This document shows positions 1-7,766 of a stretch of 15,928 nt of DNA, piece after piece. The notes beneath the pieces are model-generated. The model did no database searches. It saw nothing but the letters and a program-made list of their open reading frames with translations, and was not told the DNA's origin. Source of the stretch: Flammeovirgaceae bacterium UBA4659. Lineage in GTDB: Bacteria > Bacteroidota > Bacteroidia > Cytophagales > Cyclobacteriaceae. The translations under genes and the position numbers were made by a program. How positions within the stretch are numbered: position 1 is the first letter of the stretch; each line of letters opens with the position of its first letter. The stretch lies in contig DHLV01000100.1 of the NCBI GenBank assembly GCA_002405445.1, positions 27,448 to 43,375 on the forward strand, given 5' to 3'.

Positions 1-29
1 CCTGCCCCCGCGATTACTATCTTAGTCAT
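1..29 (-). CDS. 5' end of a further operon gene, cut by the window edge
   Basis: An ATG at 29-27 overlaps the TGA stop of the fdtA-like gene (28-26) in an ATGA arrangement, the same coupling seen twice elsewhere in this operon. The ten visible codons read M-T-K-I-V-I-A-G-A-G, a beta strand followed by a glycine-rich turn, as at the start of a Rossmann-like fold. NeuD/PglD-type sugar O- or N-acetyltransferases begin this way, and an acetyltransferase would suit a position just after FdtA (FdtC role) or complete the nonulosonate pathway (LegH role). An NAD(P)-dependent sugar dehydrogenase or a flavoprotein would look the same over ten residues, so the function is open. The reading frame itself is well supported by the overlap. 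Confidence 0.6.
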
Positions 30-445
30 AAATGCCTCATATTTCTAAATTCATCATAATTCCTAATGTAATCAAGTTCATCGTACTCTTCTGAGGCCAA
101 ACACAACAAAACGGCATTGTGCGAAAACTCCATGGTTCGCCAGTGAAGTTTGGGGATAAACAAACCAACGCTGGGTTTGTCTAGCAAAAAAAACTGCTTT
201 TCCCCTCTTAAGTTTTCAAGCTCAAATGATATCGAACCACTGACTGCAAAGATGATTTGCTCAAGTTCCCTATGCGCGTGATGTCCGCGAATAACCTCGT
301 GGGGCGCATAGTAGGTCCAATAGACTCGCTTAATCGCAAATGGCAACTTCTCCGCCACTGTGATATAACCCAGTGAACTTGATCCACGTCTTTCGAAATT
401 GATCAACTTCGGGATACTGAAGTCAGATTCAATTAGCATGGCCAT
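26..445 (-). CDS. fdtA: FdtA/QdtA-type dTDP-4-keto-6-deoxyhexose 3,4-ketoisomerase (cupin)
   Basis: A small single-domain cupin of the FdtA/WxcM C-terminal family. Known members move the keto group of dTDP-4-keto-6-deoxyglucose from C4 to C3 so that an aminotransferase can make Fuc3N or Qui3N. With the ATG at 445 the protein has 139 residues, a normal family length. The hallmark motif RGHHAHRELEQ is at residues 53-63, with His55, His56 and His58 in the usual active-site region. The C-terminus YDELDYIRNYDEF is also typical. A TTG at 502 is in frame but would overlap wzt and add a tail without family similarity; ATG 445 or 439 is preferred. Its partners FdtB, FdtC and RmlA/RmlB are not in the window. 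Whether the product is the 3-keto-galacto (FdtA) or gluco (QdtA) isomer cannot be told. Sampled GC is low (about 37%), and a T8 tract lies at 186-193. Confidence 0.85.
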   Translation of the reverse strand: MAMLIESDFSIPKLINFERRGSSSLGYITVAEKLPFAIKRVYWTYYAPHEVIRGHHAHRELEQIIFAVSGSISFELENLRGEKQFFLLDKPSVGLFIPKLHWRTMEFSHNAVLLCLASEEYDELDYIRNYDEFRNMRHL

Positions 446-476
446 TGAGGCATTATGAGACAAAAACACACCAAAC

Positions 477-1751
477 TCACTGTCTATTTCTGTTGAATTC
501 AACTTTCCACTCCAAATTCGGCCGTACCACGCCAGGCACGCTTGATAAATTCGATCCCATGCCGGTGCTCGAATTCTCGATCTCGAAAGTCAAAACGTCA
601 GGAATTTGAAAGAGTAAATATCGCTGACTCTCTCCAATAATTAACCGAACCCGGTAAACATTTGCATTCAGTAAGAAAGGAGGTATTTCAACAGAGATAA
701 AATAGAATCCCTTTTCCGCGTTTCGTTCGCTGGTTAATACAATCCCTTTATGAAATACCACAATCTCATCTTTGGTTATCAACTCCAAGGTTGTATCCAA
801 GCTTTTGTTTTCAACAGCACTATAAATCAAAAATTGAATCATTACACCAGAGTCAATGTTCAAAATACTTCCCTTCAAAGGTGATGCTGATATGTCAGCA
901 ACTTTTATCAAATCGTTACCTGGAGCATCTTCCAAATCCCATCGCTTACTCGTTACTAAGGCACCTGGTGATGTCTTTTGGTAGATTCCGATAACGTCCG
1001 GAGCAAAGCCTTCTGCAATTTTTTGCCCTCCCTTTAGCAGAACGCCTTTGCCGCACAAACTTGAAACCGCGACCATATTGTGACTAACAAATAATACTGT
1101 TCGACCTTGGCCAGCAACAGATTCCATCTTGCCGAGACATTTCTTTTGAAACTCGGCATCTCCTACTGACAGTACTTCATCAATAATCAGGATTTCCGGC
1201 TCAAGGTGAGCCGCCACAGAAAATCCCAGCCGTACCCGCATGCCCGAAGAGTAGAATTTCACCGGGGTATCCAGGTGTTTTTCCACTCCGCTGAAGTCTA
1301 CAATCTCATCCAGTTTTTGATCAATCTCCTTCTTGCGCATACCCAAAATGGTGCCGTTCATGTAGATGTTTTCGCGGCCGGTGAGCTCCGGGTGGAAACC
1401 GGTACCCACTTCGAGCAGGGCGGCTATGCGACCGTGAATATGAACTTCGCCTGTACTGGGCTCCGTAATGCGCGAGAGAATTTTGAGCAGCGTGCTTTTG
1501 CCGGCTCCATTGTGTCCGATGATGCCCAACACCTCGCCTTCCTGAACATCAAACGACACATCCCGCAAGGCCCAAAAAATGGAATTATCCTCATCGTTCA
1601 GCTTCGCCAGGTTGCGAATTCTGCGGAGATTGTTCAGCGGGCTCCTGATGCCGTTGACCAACGCAGCCAGCAGGGTATCGGACTTCTGCTCGCGCATACC
1701 AATCCGGTATTTTTTACTCACGCCTCTTACACTGATGACCGGTTGTGCCAT
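477..1751 (-). CDS. wzt: Wzt-like ATPase of polysaccharide ABC exporter, with C-terminal substrate-binding domain
   Basis: The nucleotide-binding subunit of a glycan ABC exporter at the inner membrane, pairing with the permease encoded 3 bp upstream. ATPase motifs are complete: Walker A GHNGAGKST (residues 79-87), signature YSSGM (167-171), Walker B ILIIDE (187-192) and H-loop His224. Residues of about 265-424 form an extra beta-rich C-terminal domain of the Wzt_C type, which in the O9a/O8 systems binds the modified non-reducing end of the finished glycan and so makes export chain-specific. At 424 aa it matches Wzt with this domain, not the short KpsT/TagH type. ATG at 1751 is clear. Sampled GC falls from about 55-62% in the ATPase part to about 32-38% in the C-terminal part, with the break near 1000-1100, which suggests domain-level recombination. 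Confidence 0.93.
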   Translation of the reverse strand: MAQPVISVRGVSKKYRIGMREQKSDTLLAALVNGIRSPLNNLRRIRNLAKLNDEDNSIFWALRDVSFDVQEGEVLGIIGHNGAGKSTLLKILSRITEPSTGEVHIHGRIAALLEVGTGFHPELTGRENIYMNGTILGMRKKEIDQKLDEIVDFSGVEKHLDTPVKFYSSGMRVRLGFSVAAHLEPEILIIDEVLSVGDAEFQKKCLGKMESVAGQGRTVLFVSHNMVAVSSLCGKGVLLKGGQKIAEGFAPDVIGIYQKTSPGALVTSKRWDLEDAPGNDLIKVADISASPLKGSILNIDSGVMIQFLIYSAVENKSLDTTLELITKDEIVVFHKGIVLTSERNAEKGFYFISVEIPPFLLNANVYRVRLIIGESQRYLLFQIPDVLTFEIENSSTGMGSNLSSVPGVVRPNLEWKVEFNRNRQ

Positions 1752-1754
1752 GGC

Positions 1755-2579
1755 TTATGCTACGTCCGCAAAAACACGCTCCATTCTCCTGAAATAGAAC
1801 AGTCCAAAAACAAAAAGAATACAGGATATCACCGTTCCGGTTATGAGCCACGGGTAGGGAAATGCTATGGTCCGCAGGAAGACGGATCGAAATCCTTCGA
1901 TGACACCCACCATCGGATTAAGTGCATACACCCATTGGTACTGAACCGGAACATTGGTAGTGGGGTAAACCACCGGTGCCGCATACATCAACAATTGCAC
2001 GGCAAACGTCATGGCATGCTTCACATCGCGGTATTGTACGGCCATCGCGGACAAAATCATGCCCAACCCAAGAGAGGTGAACAGCAAGACGGCAATCAGC
2101 CACGGCAACATCACAATTTCCCAGGACGGTACAATCCGGTAGATGGCCACAAAAACAATCAACATGATAAAGCCAATAACAAAATCAACCCCTTTCGAAA
2201 AAATAGTCGACAGCGGCAAAACCAGTCGGGGGAAGTACACTTTATTGATCATGGCAGCATTGGAGATCAAGCTGGCAGACGAGTCCGTCAGCGTGTTGGC
2301 AAAAAAGGTCCAGGGTACCAGCCCCACCAGGCTAAACAAAAAGTAAGGCACTCCATTGGAATCAATGCGGGCGAGGTTTCCAAAGATGATGGTAAAGATG
2401 AGGGTGGAGAACAAGGGCTGAATGACGGCCCAGCTGACGCCCAACACCGATTGCGCGTATTTGGCCTTAATGCCCCGGATGGTCAGGAACCATAGCAGGT
2501 CGCGATAGTGCATCAATTCTTTCAGATCGATGGCGCGCCAACCGGAACTTGCCTTAATGATGGTTGTTCCCTTCATCAT
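1755..2579 (-). CDS. wzm: Wzm-like permease of polysaccharide ABC exporter (ABC-2 type)
   Basis: An inner-membrane permease of the ABC-2 family that carries an undecaprenyl-linked glycan across the membrane with Wzt. It has a cytoplasmic amphipathic N-terminus (KELMHYRDLLWFLTIRGIKAKY), then about six hydrophobic segments, the first near residues 47-67 and the last near 240-260 of 274. The stretch VLGVSWAVIQPLF and the following LVGLVPWTFFANTL are characteristic of Wzm/TagG/RfbD permeases. The start is set at ATG 2579, with a second ATG at 2576; a TTG at 2591 is in frame, but no Shine-Dalgarno sequence separates the options. It follows legB by 45 bp and precedes wzt by 3 bp. Confidence 0.92.
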   Translation of the reverse strand: MMKGTTIIKASSGWRAIDLKELMHYRDLLWFLTIRGIKAKYAQSVLGVSWAVIQPLFSTLIFTIIFGNLARIDSNGVPYFLFSLVGLVPWTFFANTLTDSSASLISNAAMINKVYFPRLVLPLSTIFSKGVDFVIGFIMLIVFVAIYRIVPSWEIVMLPWLIAVLLFTSLGLGMILSAMAVQYRDVKHAMTFAVQLLMYAAPVVYPTTNVPVQYQWVYALNPMVGVIEGFRSVFLRTIAFPYPWLITGTVISCILFVFGLFYFRRMERVFADVA

Positions 2580-2624
2580 GGGTGGAGGCAACAGACGATG
2601 GGCATCAAAGGCTCGGAACCAAAA

Positions 2625-3629
2625 CTAAATAACATACTTGTCCACGGAATACAGATTCGGGTTTGATCGGATAAAGTCGATGCAGTGCTCTAACCCTTGT
2701 GCCAAGGTATAGCCGGGTTGCCAGTTCAAAAGAGACTTTGCCTTGCGGTTGTCACAGATCAGTTTAAAGACCTCGCTCTTTTCCGGCCGGATCCGTTGCC
2801 CGTCCTCGATTACCGGTTTATTACTACCCAGCAATTGCTGAATGAGTGTCACGATTTCTGCAATGGTAAGCCCTACACCCGTGCCCACGCTCACTACTTC
2901 GCCAGCCGTCTCTTTTACCGAACCGGCCAGCATGAAGCCCCTTGCCGTGTCTTTCACAAAAAGCATATCGCGAACCGGAGTTAGCGATCCCAGTTTAATT
3001 TCTTTGGCGTGCAGCGCCTGGGCAATAATGGTAGGAATCACGGCCCGCATCGATTGTCGTGGTCCGTACGTATTAAATGGTCTGAATATGCAAACCGGCA
3101 AATCAAACGAAAGGTGATAGCTCTCCGCAATTTTATCGGCTCCAATTTTGGTAGCGCTGTAGGGCGACTGACCCTGCAGCGGATGTTTTTCGTCAATCGG
3201 TGCATACACTGCAGTCCCGTACGTCTCGGAAGTTGACGTGACCACGATTTTTTCAACGCCATGGGCACGTGCGGCCTCAAGTATGTTGAGCGTACCGTTG
3301 ATGTTGGCTGCTACATAGGCAACCGGGGCCACATACGAATAGGGTATTCCAATCAATGCCGCCAGATGGAAAATCACATCTTGATTTTTCGTCAAGCTCC
3401 TCATCTGGTATCCATCCGTGACATCACCAAACTCAATTTGCACCTCTTTCAAAAGTGCTTTTTCAAGATATTGCAGATTACCGATTGCCGAAGCGGAGTT
3501 ATAATGGACGAGGGCCGTTACCCGAGCACCTGCCCTGGCCAGTTCTTCAACCACATGACTGCCAATAAAACCGCCAGCACCGGTTACAAACACTTTCTTA
3601 TTCTGATAAAAATGGTCTGTCATCCTCAT
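2625..3629 (-). CDS. legB: LegB-type NDP-N-acetylglucosamine 4,6-dehydratase (extended SDR)
   Basis: An extended short-chain dehydrogenase/reductase that should oxidise C4 and remove the C6 hydroxyl of an NDP-GlcNAc, the first dedicated step to legionaminic acid. Visible are the NAD-binding TGAGGFIG (residues 16-23), the catalytic TSTSETYG (131-138) and Tyr157-x-x-x-Lys161 in SPYSATK, and the family stretches LAALIGIPYSY, FRPFNTYGPRQS and RPEKSEV. These match LegB proteins closely, more than GalE or RmlB. Length 334 aa is typical. The ATG at 3629 overlaps the ptmE-like stop by 4 bp (ATGA); a second ATG at 3623 is possible. In Campylobacter LegB acts on GDP-GlcNAc, and the adjacent ptmE-like gene favours that here, but the nucleotide is inferred. 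The expected next enzyme, the LegC aminotransferase, is not adjacent. Confidence 0.9.
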   Translation of the reverse strand: MRMTDHFYQNKKVFVTGAGGFIGSHVVEELARAGARVTALVHYNSASAIGNLQYLEKALLKEVQIEFGDVTDGYQMRSLTKNQDVIFHLAALIGIPYSYVAPVAYVAANINGTLNILEAARAHGVEKIVVTSTSETYGTAVYAPIDEKHPLQGQSPYSATKIGADKIAESYHLSFDLPVCIFRPFNTYGPRQSMRAVIPTIIAQALHAKEIKLGSLTPVRDMLFVKDTARGFMLAGSVKETAGEVVSVGTGVGLTIAEIVTLIQQLLGSNKPVIEDGQRIRPEKSEVFKLICDNRKAKSLLNWQPGYTLAQGLEHCIDFIRSNPNLYSVDKYVI

Positions 3630-4696
3630 AAAGCTTCAAAATGATCGGGGAAATCCAAATTTGCCTTTTTGTAATCCTGGGGCAGTCCGATATCCAGCCA
3701 ATACTCGCCAATCGGGAAGGTGATTAGCCGGTTCTTATGATGCAAAACCTGGTGCATCAAATCGGTGATATCAAAGTACTTTCCCTCGGGGATAAAATGT
3801 AAAACAGCCGGATTAACCGCATAGATTCCGGCACTGACCCGATAGGAATAACTTGGCTTTTCGGACACGCCACAAATTTCCATTCCATCAACCTGCAAAA
3901 CACCATAGGGCACGGTGTAGGTGAATTCTTTGCTGCAGACGGTTAAGTCACCACGGTTTTCGATATGGTAGTCGAGCACGCCCTTGTAATTAACCAGTGT
4001 CAGCAAGTCGCCATTCATCACCAGGAATGGTTTTGTCAGCTTTGATTCCAGATACTTGACCGCCCCCACCGTTCCAAGCTTCTCCTGCTCCCTGAAATAG
4101 GTAATGGCTAATCCGAATCGCTCACCATTGCCGCAAAACCTTTCAATGGACTCGGCCTTGTGCAGGGTGCACAGGATCACGTTCTTAAATCCGCTGGCCG
4201 CCAATCGCTCCAGGATGATCTGAAGGATGGGCTTACCCCCGACCTCCAGCAAGGGTTTGGGCACATCACTGGTCAACGGCAACAAACGCTTACCTTCCCC
4301 GCCCACCATCAGTACGGCATAATTCTCAATCGTACCGGTCTCTTTCCCGGCATACGGATTGGTGAGAACCGAAACCAATTGGTGCCGATCATCGGTGACG
4401 GGAATAGCCTTAATCTGCTTTTCCAACAGCAGCTGCCGGACATCATCCAATGCAAAGTTTTTCTTTACGAATGTGGTACCCGTAAACATCACCTGACTAA
4501 CCGGGCTATCGATGCTTTCTCCTCTCAAAAAACCTCTCCTGATATCTCCGTCTGTTACCGAACCCAGAAGCTTCCCCTGGGTATCTGTGACGAAAACCGT
4601 TCCGGATTTGTTTTCATTGATCAGCTTCATGGCGTCTTTCACAGACTGCCCGGGCTGAACCACAAATTTTTCAATGCTTCTCTCTTCCGTAATCAT
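3626..4696 (-). CDS. ptmE: CBS-pair sugar-1-phosphate nucleotidyltransferase, PtmE-like
   Basis: A two-part protein. Residues of about 13-115 form two CBS motifs (the first contains FVTDTQGKLLGSVTDGDIRR), and residues 126-350 form a GT-A-fold nucleotidyltransferase with VGGEGKRL (131-138), KPLL (147-150) and VMNGD (226-230). Its Campylobacter counterpart PtmE transfers GMP to glucosamine-1-phosphate, providing the GDP-sugar that enters the legionaminic acid pathway; CBS pairs usually sense adenine nucleotides. Position between an SDR and legB fits that role. The ATG at 4696 overlaps the SDR stop by 4 bp (ATGA), and its own stop overlaps legB in the same way, suggesting translational coupling. 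Nucleotide preference (GTP rather than UTP or CTP) is inferred from family and context only. Confidence 0.85.
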   Translation of the reverse strand: MITEERSIEKFVVQPGQSVKDAMKLINENKSGTVFVTDTQGKLLGSVTDGDIRRGFLRGESIDSPVSQVMFTGTTFVKKNFALDDVRQLLLEKQIKAIPVTDDRHQLVSVLTNPYAGKETGTIENYAVLMVGGEGKRLLPLTSDVPKPLLEVGGKPILQIILERLAASGFKNVILCTLHKAESIERFCGNGERFGLAITYFREQEKLGTVGAVKYLESKLTKPFLVMNGDLLTLVNYKGVLDYHIENRGDLTVCSKEFTYTVPYGVLQVDGMEICGVSEKPSYSYRVSAGIYAVNPAVLHFIPEGKYFDITDLMHQVLHHKNRLITFPIGEYWLDIGLPQDYKKANLDFPDHFEAL

Positions 4697-5544
4697 AAAC
4701 CAATTCGGGATACGAAATACGATTCAACCGAATGCGCCAACTCCAGGCCCATTCGTTCTCTGATCCGTTCATCGCGCACCGCCATTGTATTGTCATAGGG
4801 TTTTACCGGGTCAAAACGCTTACTGAACTCCGACTTCGTCAGGCGTTCCAGCAGGGCAATCAATTCGCTCACCGAAAACCGGTCATTGCCCAGCAAGTTG
4901 TAAACCCCTGAAACAAAGCTGCCCGGATTCTGAAATATTTTTGCCAGGTTTCGGGCACAATCCTCTACATGCAAAAAGTACCTGACCAATGAGCCATCAT
5001 TATTGAATTGTAACTGACGATCAGAAGAATATGATCTCAGCAGGTATTCCGTTACTCCTTTGGTTTGGCCCGGTCCGTAGAGATTAGATAACCTCACGAT
5101 GCTCAATTGGTCGGGCTTAAGATTGGACGACAACAAATACTCCGCATACGCCTTACAGGTAGAATAGGGTGTTTCCGGGTTAAAAGCGGAATGTTCATCC
5201 GCCTGGTCACAACTTCCATAAATCGAGACAGACGAGACGTGAACTACTTTTGTGTTCGTGTCACTTACCGCCTTGATCAGATTATCAACACCCGCAGAAT
5301 TCAGCCTGTAACACTTATTAATCGGTATCGTGACCTGGCCCGTACAATTTACAATCACATCAAATCCGTCCCGGATCAGCGGTGTCGATCTTGCATCCAG
5401 AACGTCCACGTGGTTAAATTCTACTCCATCAATCTTGGGATCATGAAGGTCGCCACAAACGAGTTGAAGGTGATCGAACGAACGAAGGTGAGCGAGTAAC
5501 GCTTTCCCCAGAAATCCGCCACCGCCTAAAATCAGAACCCGCAT
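4693..5544 (-). CDS. NAD(P)-dependent extended SDR, sugar epimerase/reductase family
   Basis: An extended SDR of 283 residues from ATG 5544, with GGGGFLG (7-13) as the dinucleotide-binding loop, SSVSIYG (104-110), and Tyr127-x-x-x-Lys131 in YSTCK as the catalytic pair. RLSNLYGPGQ and VRYFLHVEDCARN are the usual substrate-side motifs of NDP-sugar epimerases and 4-ketoreductases. The exact substrate cannot be read. No such SDR belongs to the standard six-step legionaminic pathway, so it may reduce a 4-keto intermediate, epimerise the sugar, or work on another sugar of the glycan. It lies 21 bp after legG and overlaps the ptmE-like gene by 4 bp, inside the nonulosonate block. A TTG at 5553 is in frame; ATG 5544 puts the Rossmann strand at the very N-terminus, as is usual. 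Confidence 0.82.
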   Translation of the reverse strand: MRVLILGGGGFLGKALLAHLRSFDHLQLVCGDLHDPKIDGVEFNHVDVLDARSTPLIRDGFDVIVNCTGQVTIPINKCYRLNSAGVDNLIKAVSDTNTKVVHVSSVSIYGSCDQADEHSAFNPETPYSTCKAYAEYLLSSNLKPDQLSIVRLSNLYGPGQTKGVTEYLLRSYSSDRQLQFNNDGSLVRYFLHVEDCARNLAKIFQNPGSFVSGVYNLLGNDRFSVSELIALLERLTKSEFSKRFDPVKPYDNTMAVRDERIRERMGLELAHSVESYFVSRIGL

Positions 5545-5565
5545 GGTCTTCAATAGTTCAAAAAA

Positions 5566-6723
5566 CTACTCGTAGAATTTCTTTTGAATAATATCCTCCT
5601 GCAAGCGCACCGTTTTCAAAATGTCAACGATTTTTTCCGCTGAATTACCTTCCCCATAGGGATTTTTTATGGTGGCTACGAATTTTCGGAATTCCTGATC
5701 AAACAAGGCTTTTCGGAGAGCCTTTTCGATTTCCACCCGGTCATACGGAACATCAATAACATTTTCAGCCCGCTCCCGGCCCATTTGCCGATTTCCAATG
5801 TTGATGGCCGGAATCTTGAACGTTGACGACTCATGAATTCCACTGCTGGAGTTTCCAACGATGGCCCACGCATTTCGATACAGGTTGATAAACTTAATGG
5901 TGGGCAGGCTGGGCACCCACATCAATCCCGAGTGCTTGATCTCTTTGATGATATCCATATAGCCCGCGTCATTGTTGGGTAGCAGCACCATAGCCTGCAC
6001 GCCTACACTCTTAATCGCTGCTATCGTTTCCCTGATTTGGTTCAGGGATGATTTTGCCTCAGTTGTAACCGGGTGCTGAATCATGATGACAAACGGTTTA
6101 GCGAAGTCTAAACCAAATTCCTGCTCAAGTTCCTTTTTAGGGTACGATTCGGTTTCCACGATCACATCAATCGAAGGACACCCTACGGTGTAAATATTTT
6201 TTGGATCTTCTCCCAGACGAATCAATCGGTTCCGGGCATCCTCTGTGGCCGGAAAATGGATGTGGGAAAACTTACTCATGGCATGGCGGATGCTCTCATC
6301 AATACTACCGGTGACCTCGCCTCCCTGGATGTGGGCAACCGGTATGTTCATGTGAGCGGCCGCGATGGTTACGGCAAAATTGCCGCCAATGTCAAATCCC
6401 GATAACACCAAATCCGGTTTTGCCCGTTCCAACTCATCAACCACGCTATCCAACACGCGAGCCATCGCTTTAACCATTCCGCCACCCGAGTCAACCTTGT
6501 ATTGATCGAACATGGGCAACCGGGCTTTAATCTCAAAGCCATCTTCTTCAATATAATTGATATCCTTCCCATGCAGATCCAGCAAGCAAATACCGGTTAC
6601 GACCAGGTGGATTTCAAAAAAGGGATCGACTTTCATCCGGGTCAAAATAGGTTTGTACCGGCTGTAATCCGCTCTCCGTTCCACCAAAACAAAGACTTTT
6701 CTTTTCAGCATACTACTCAACAT
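5566..6723 (-). CDS. legG: Hydrolysing NDP-sugar 2-epimerase, NeuC/LegG type
   Basis: A hydrolysing 2-epimerase of the GT-B-like UDP-GlcNAc 2-epimerase superfamily. It should release the NDP group and invert C2, giving the free manno-configured sugar that the NeuB-like synthase condenses with PEP. Visible signatures are [11 protein letters not shown] (near residues 15-25), [20 protein letters not shown] (131-150) and [10 protein letters not shown] (291-300), all conserved in NeuC/LegG/PtmD. Non-hydrolysing WecB/MnaA proteins lack the [14 protein letters not shown] arrangement. Length 385 aa is normal. ATG 6723 overlaps the synthase gene by 11 bp; a second ATG at 6711 starts directly after that gene's TAG and may be the true start. 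Assignment to LegG rather than NeuC comes from the nearby legB-type gene. Confidence 0.88.
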   Translation of the reverse strand: MLSSMLKRKVFVLVERRADYSRYKPILTRMKVDPFFEIHLVVTGICLLDLHGKDINYIEEDGFEIKARLPMFDQYKVDSGGGMVKAMARVLDSVVDELERAKPDLVLSGFDIGGNFAVTIAAAHMNIPVAHIQGGEVTGSIDESIRHAMSKFSHIHFPATEDARNRLIRLGEDPKNIYTVGCPSIDVIVETESYPKKELEQEFGLDFAKPFVIMIQHPVTTEAKSSLNQIRETIAAIKSVGVQAMVLLPNNDAGYMDIIKEIKHSGLMWVPSLPTIKFINLYRNAWAIVGNSSSGIHESSTFKIPAINIGNRQMGRERAENVIDVPYDRVEIEKALRKALFDQEFRKFVATIKNPYGEGNSAEKIVDILKTVRLQEDIIQKKFYE

Positions 6724-7753
6724 CTACCCAAGTCAAATGTGTATCATCGGCAATATCGCGCACTGCCTTTTTGCCCAGAATCTGGTCAAAGTGAACCGCT
6801 TTGATCTCCCCGGTGCCCGGCCGCTTCACCCAGATATTATCTTTAGTGAAAACCTCACCCTTTTTAATGCCTTTAATCGCAACTACGGTCGCAAAAGCAA
6901 AATCAATGGTCACCTGCTCTTCAGGCGCGGGTTCCTTCTTCCCACCCCTCATTTTATGTATGAGTTTCGAGCCCTCGATCAATTCGCATGTTGCCTGAAT
7001 ATCCATGGAGCAAACAATGTCGGGGCCCTGCCGATCCATACGATCTGTGAAATGACGCTCCAATACACTTGCCCCCAGCGCCACGGCTGCAAAACACGCG
7101 TGATTGCTCGTGGTGTGGTCAGATAAGCCTACTGGAATGTCAGGGAACTCCGTCATCAACTGTTGCATGGCCCCCAACCGAACCAAATGGTGCGGTGTGG
7201 GATACAAGTTTGTGGTATGCATGAGTGCCACCGGAACCCCGTGCGCCCCTACCGTTTCGACAGCCTTGCGCACGCTCTCGATGGTATTCATGCCCGTGCT
7301 GATAATCATCGGCTTTCCAAACCTTGCAATATGATCCAGCAACGGGTAATTGTTACACTCCCCGCTTCCGATCTTGAAAGCCGGAACATTCATCTTCGCA
7401 AGGCGGTCCGCTGCAGCACGTGAAAACGGAGTGGATATAAAGGTCATTCCATTACTTAAGACATATCGCTGGAGCTCTATTTCGTCTTCTTCCGAAAGTG
7501 CGCATCGCCTCATGATATCATATATCGAAACATCAGCATTTCCCGGAATCACCTTTTTCGCGGCCCCGCTCATTTCATCATCCACGATATGTGTTTGATG
7601 CTTGATAAATTCAACACCTGCTTTTTTTGCTGCATCAACCATTTCAAATGCGGTGGCCAGCGAACCTTCGTGGTTTATTCCAATCTCGGCAATCACCAAG
7701 GGAGGATGGTCAGCGCCAATTTTTCTTCCAGAAATTTCAATAAATGGTTCCAT
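6713..7753 (-). CDS. legI: Nonulosonic acid synthase, NeuB/LegI type
   Basis: A PEP-condensing synthase that joins a six-carbon N-acylamino sugar to phosphoenolpyruvate to give a nine-carbon acid. The N-terminal TIM barrel shows [10 protein letters not shown] (residues 21-30), IKHQTH (50-55), [33 protein letters not shown] and GLSDHT. The last 60 or so residues form an antifreeze-like SAF domain ([20 protein letters not shown]), as in all NeuB proteins. With ATG 7753 it has 346 residues, a normal length; a TTG at 7759 is in frame but less likely. KHQ stands where many NeuB proteins have KFQ. The family alone cannot separate sialic, legionaminic and related acids; the legB-type gene 3 kb downstream argues for a 9-deoxy product. 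The start is 13 bp from the CMP-synthetase stop, and the 3' end overlaps legG. Confidence 0.9.
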   Translation of the reverse strand: MEPFIEISGRKIGADHPPLVIAEIGINHEGSLATAFEMVDAAKKAGVEFIKHQTHIVDDEMSGAAKKVIPGNADVSIYDIMRRCALSEEDEIELQRYVLSNGMTFISTPFSRAAADRLAKMNVPAFKIGSGECNNYPLLDHIARFGKPMIISTGMNTIESVRKAVETVGAHGVPVALMHTTNLYPTPHHLVRLGAMQQLMTEFPDIPVGLSDHTTSNHACFAAVALGASVLERHFTDRMDRQGPDIVCSMDIQATCELIEGSKLIHKMRGGKKEPAPEEQVTIDFAFATVVAIKGIKKGEVFTKDNIWVKRPGTGEIKAVHFDQILGKKAVRDIADDTHLTWVDVE

Positions 7754-7766
7754 AGTCAATGTCTGA

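Noticed and set aside
1206..2495. Long plus-strand open frame opposite wzt and wzm
   Set aside because: It is low-complexity His/Gln/Gly-rich translation opposite two well-supported ABC exporter genes and shows no domain.
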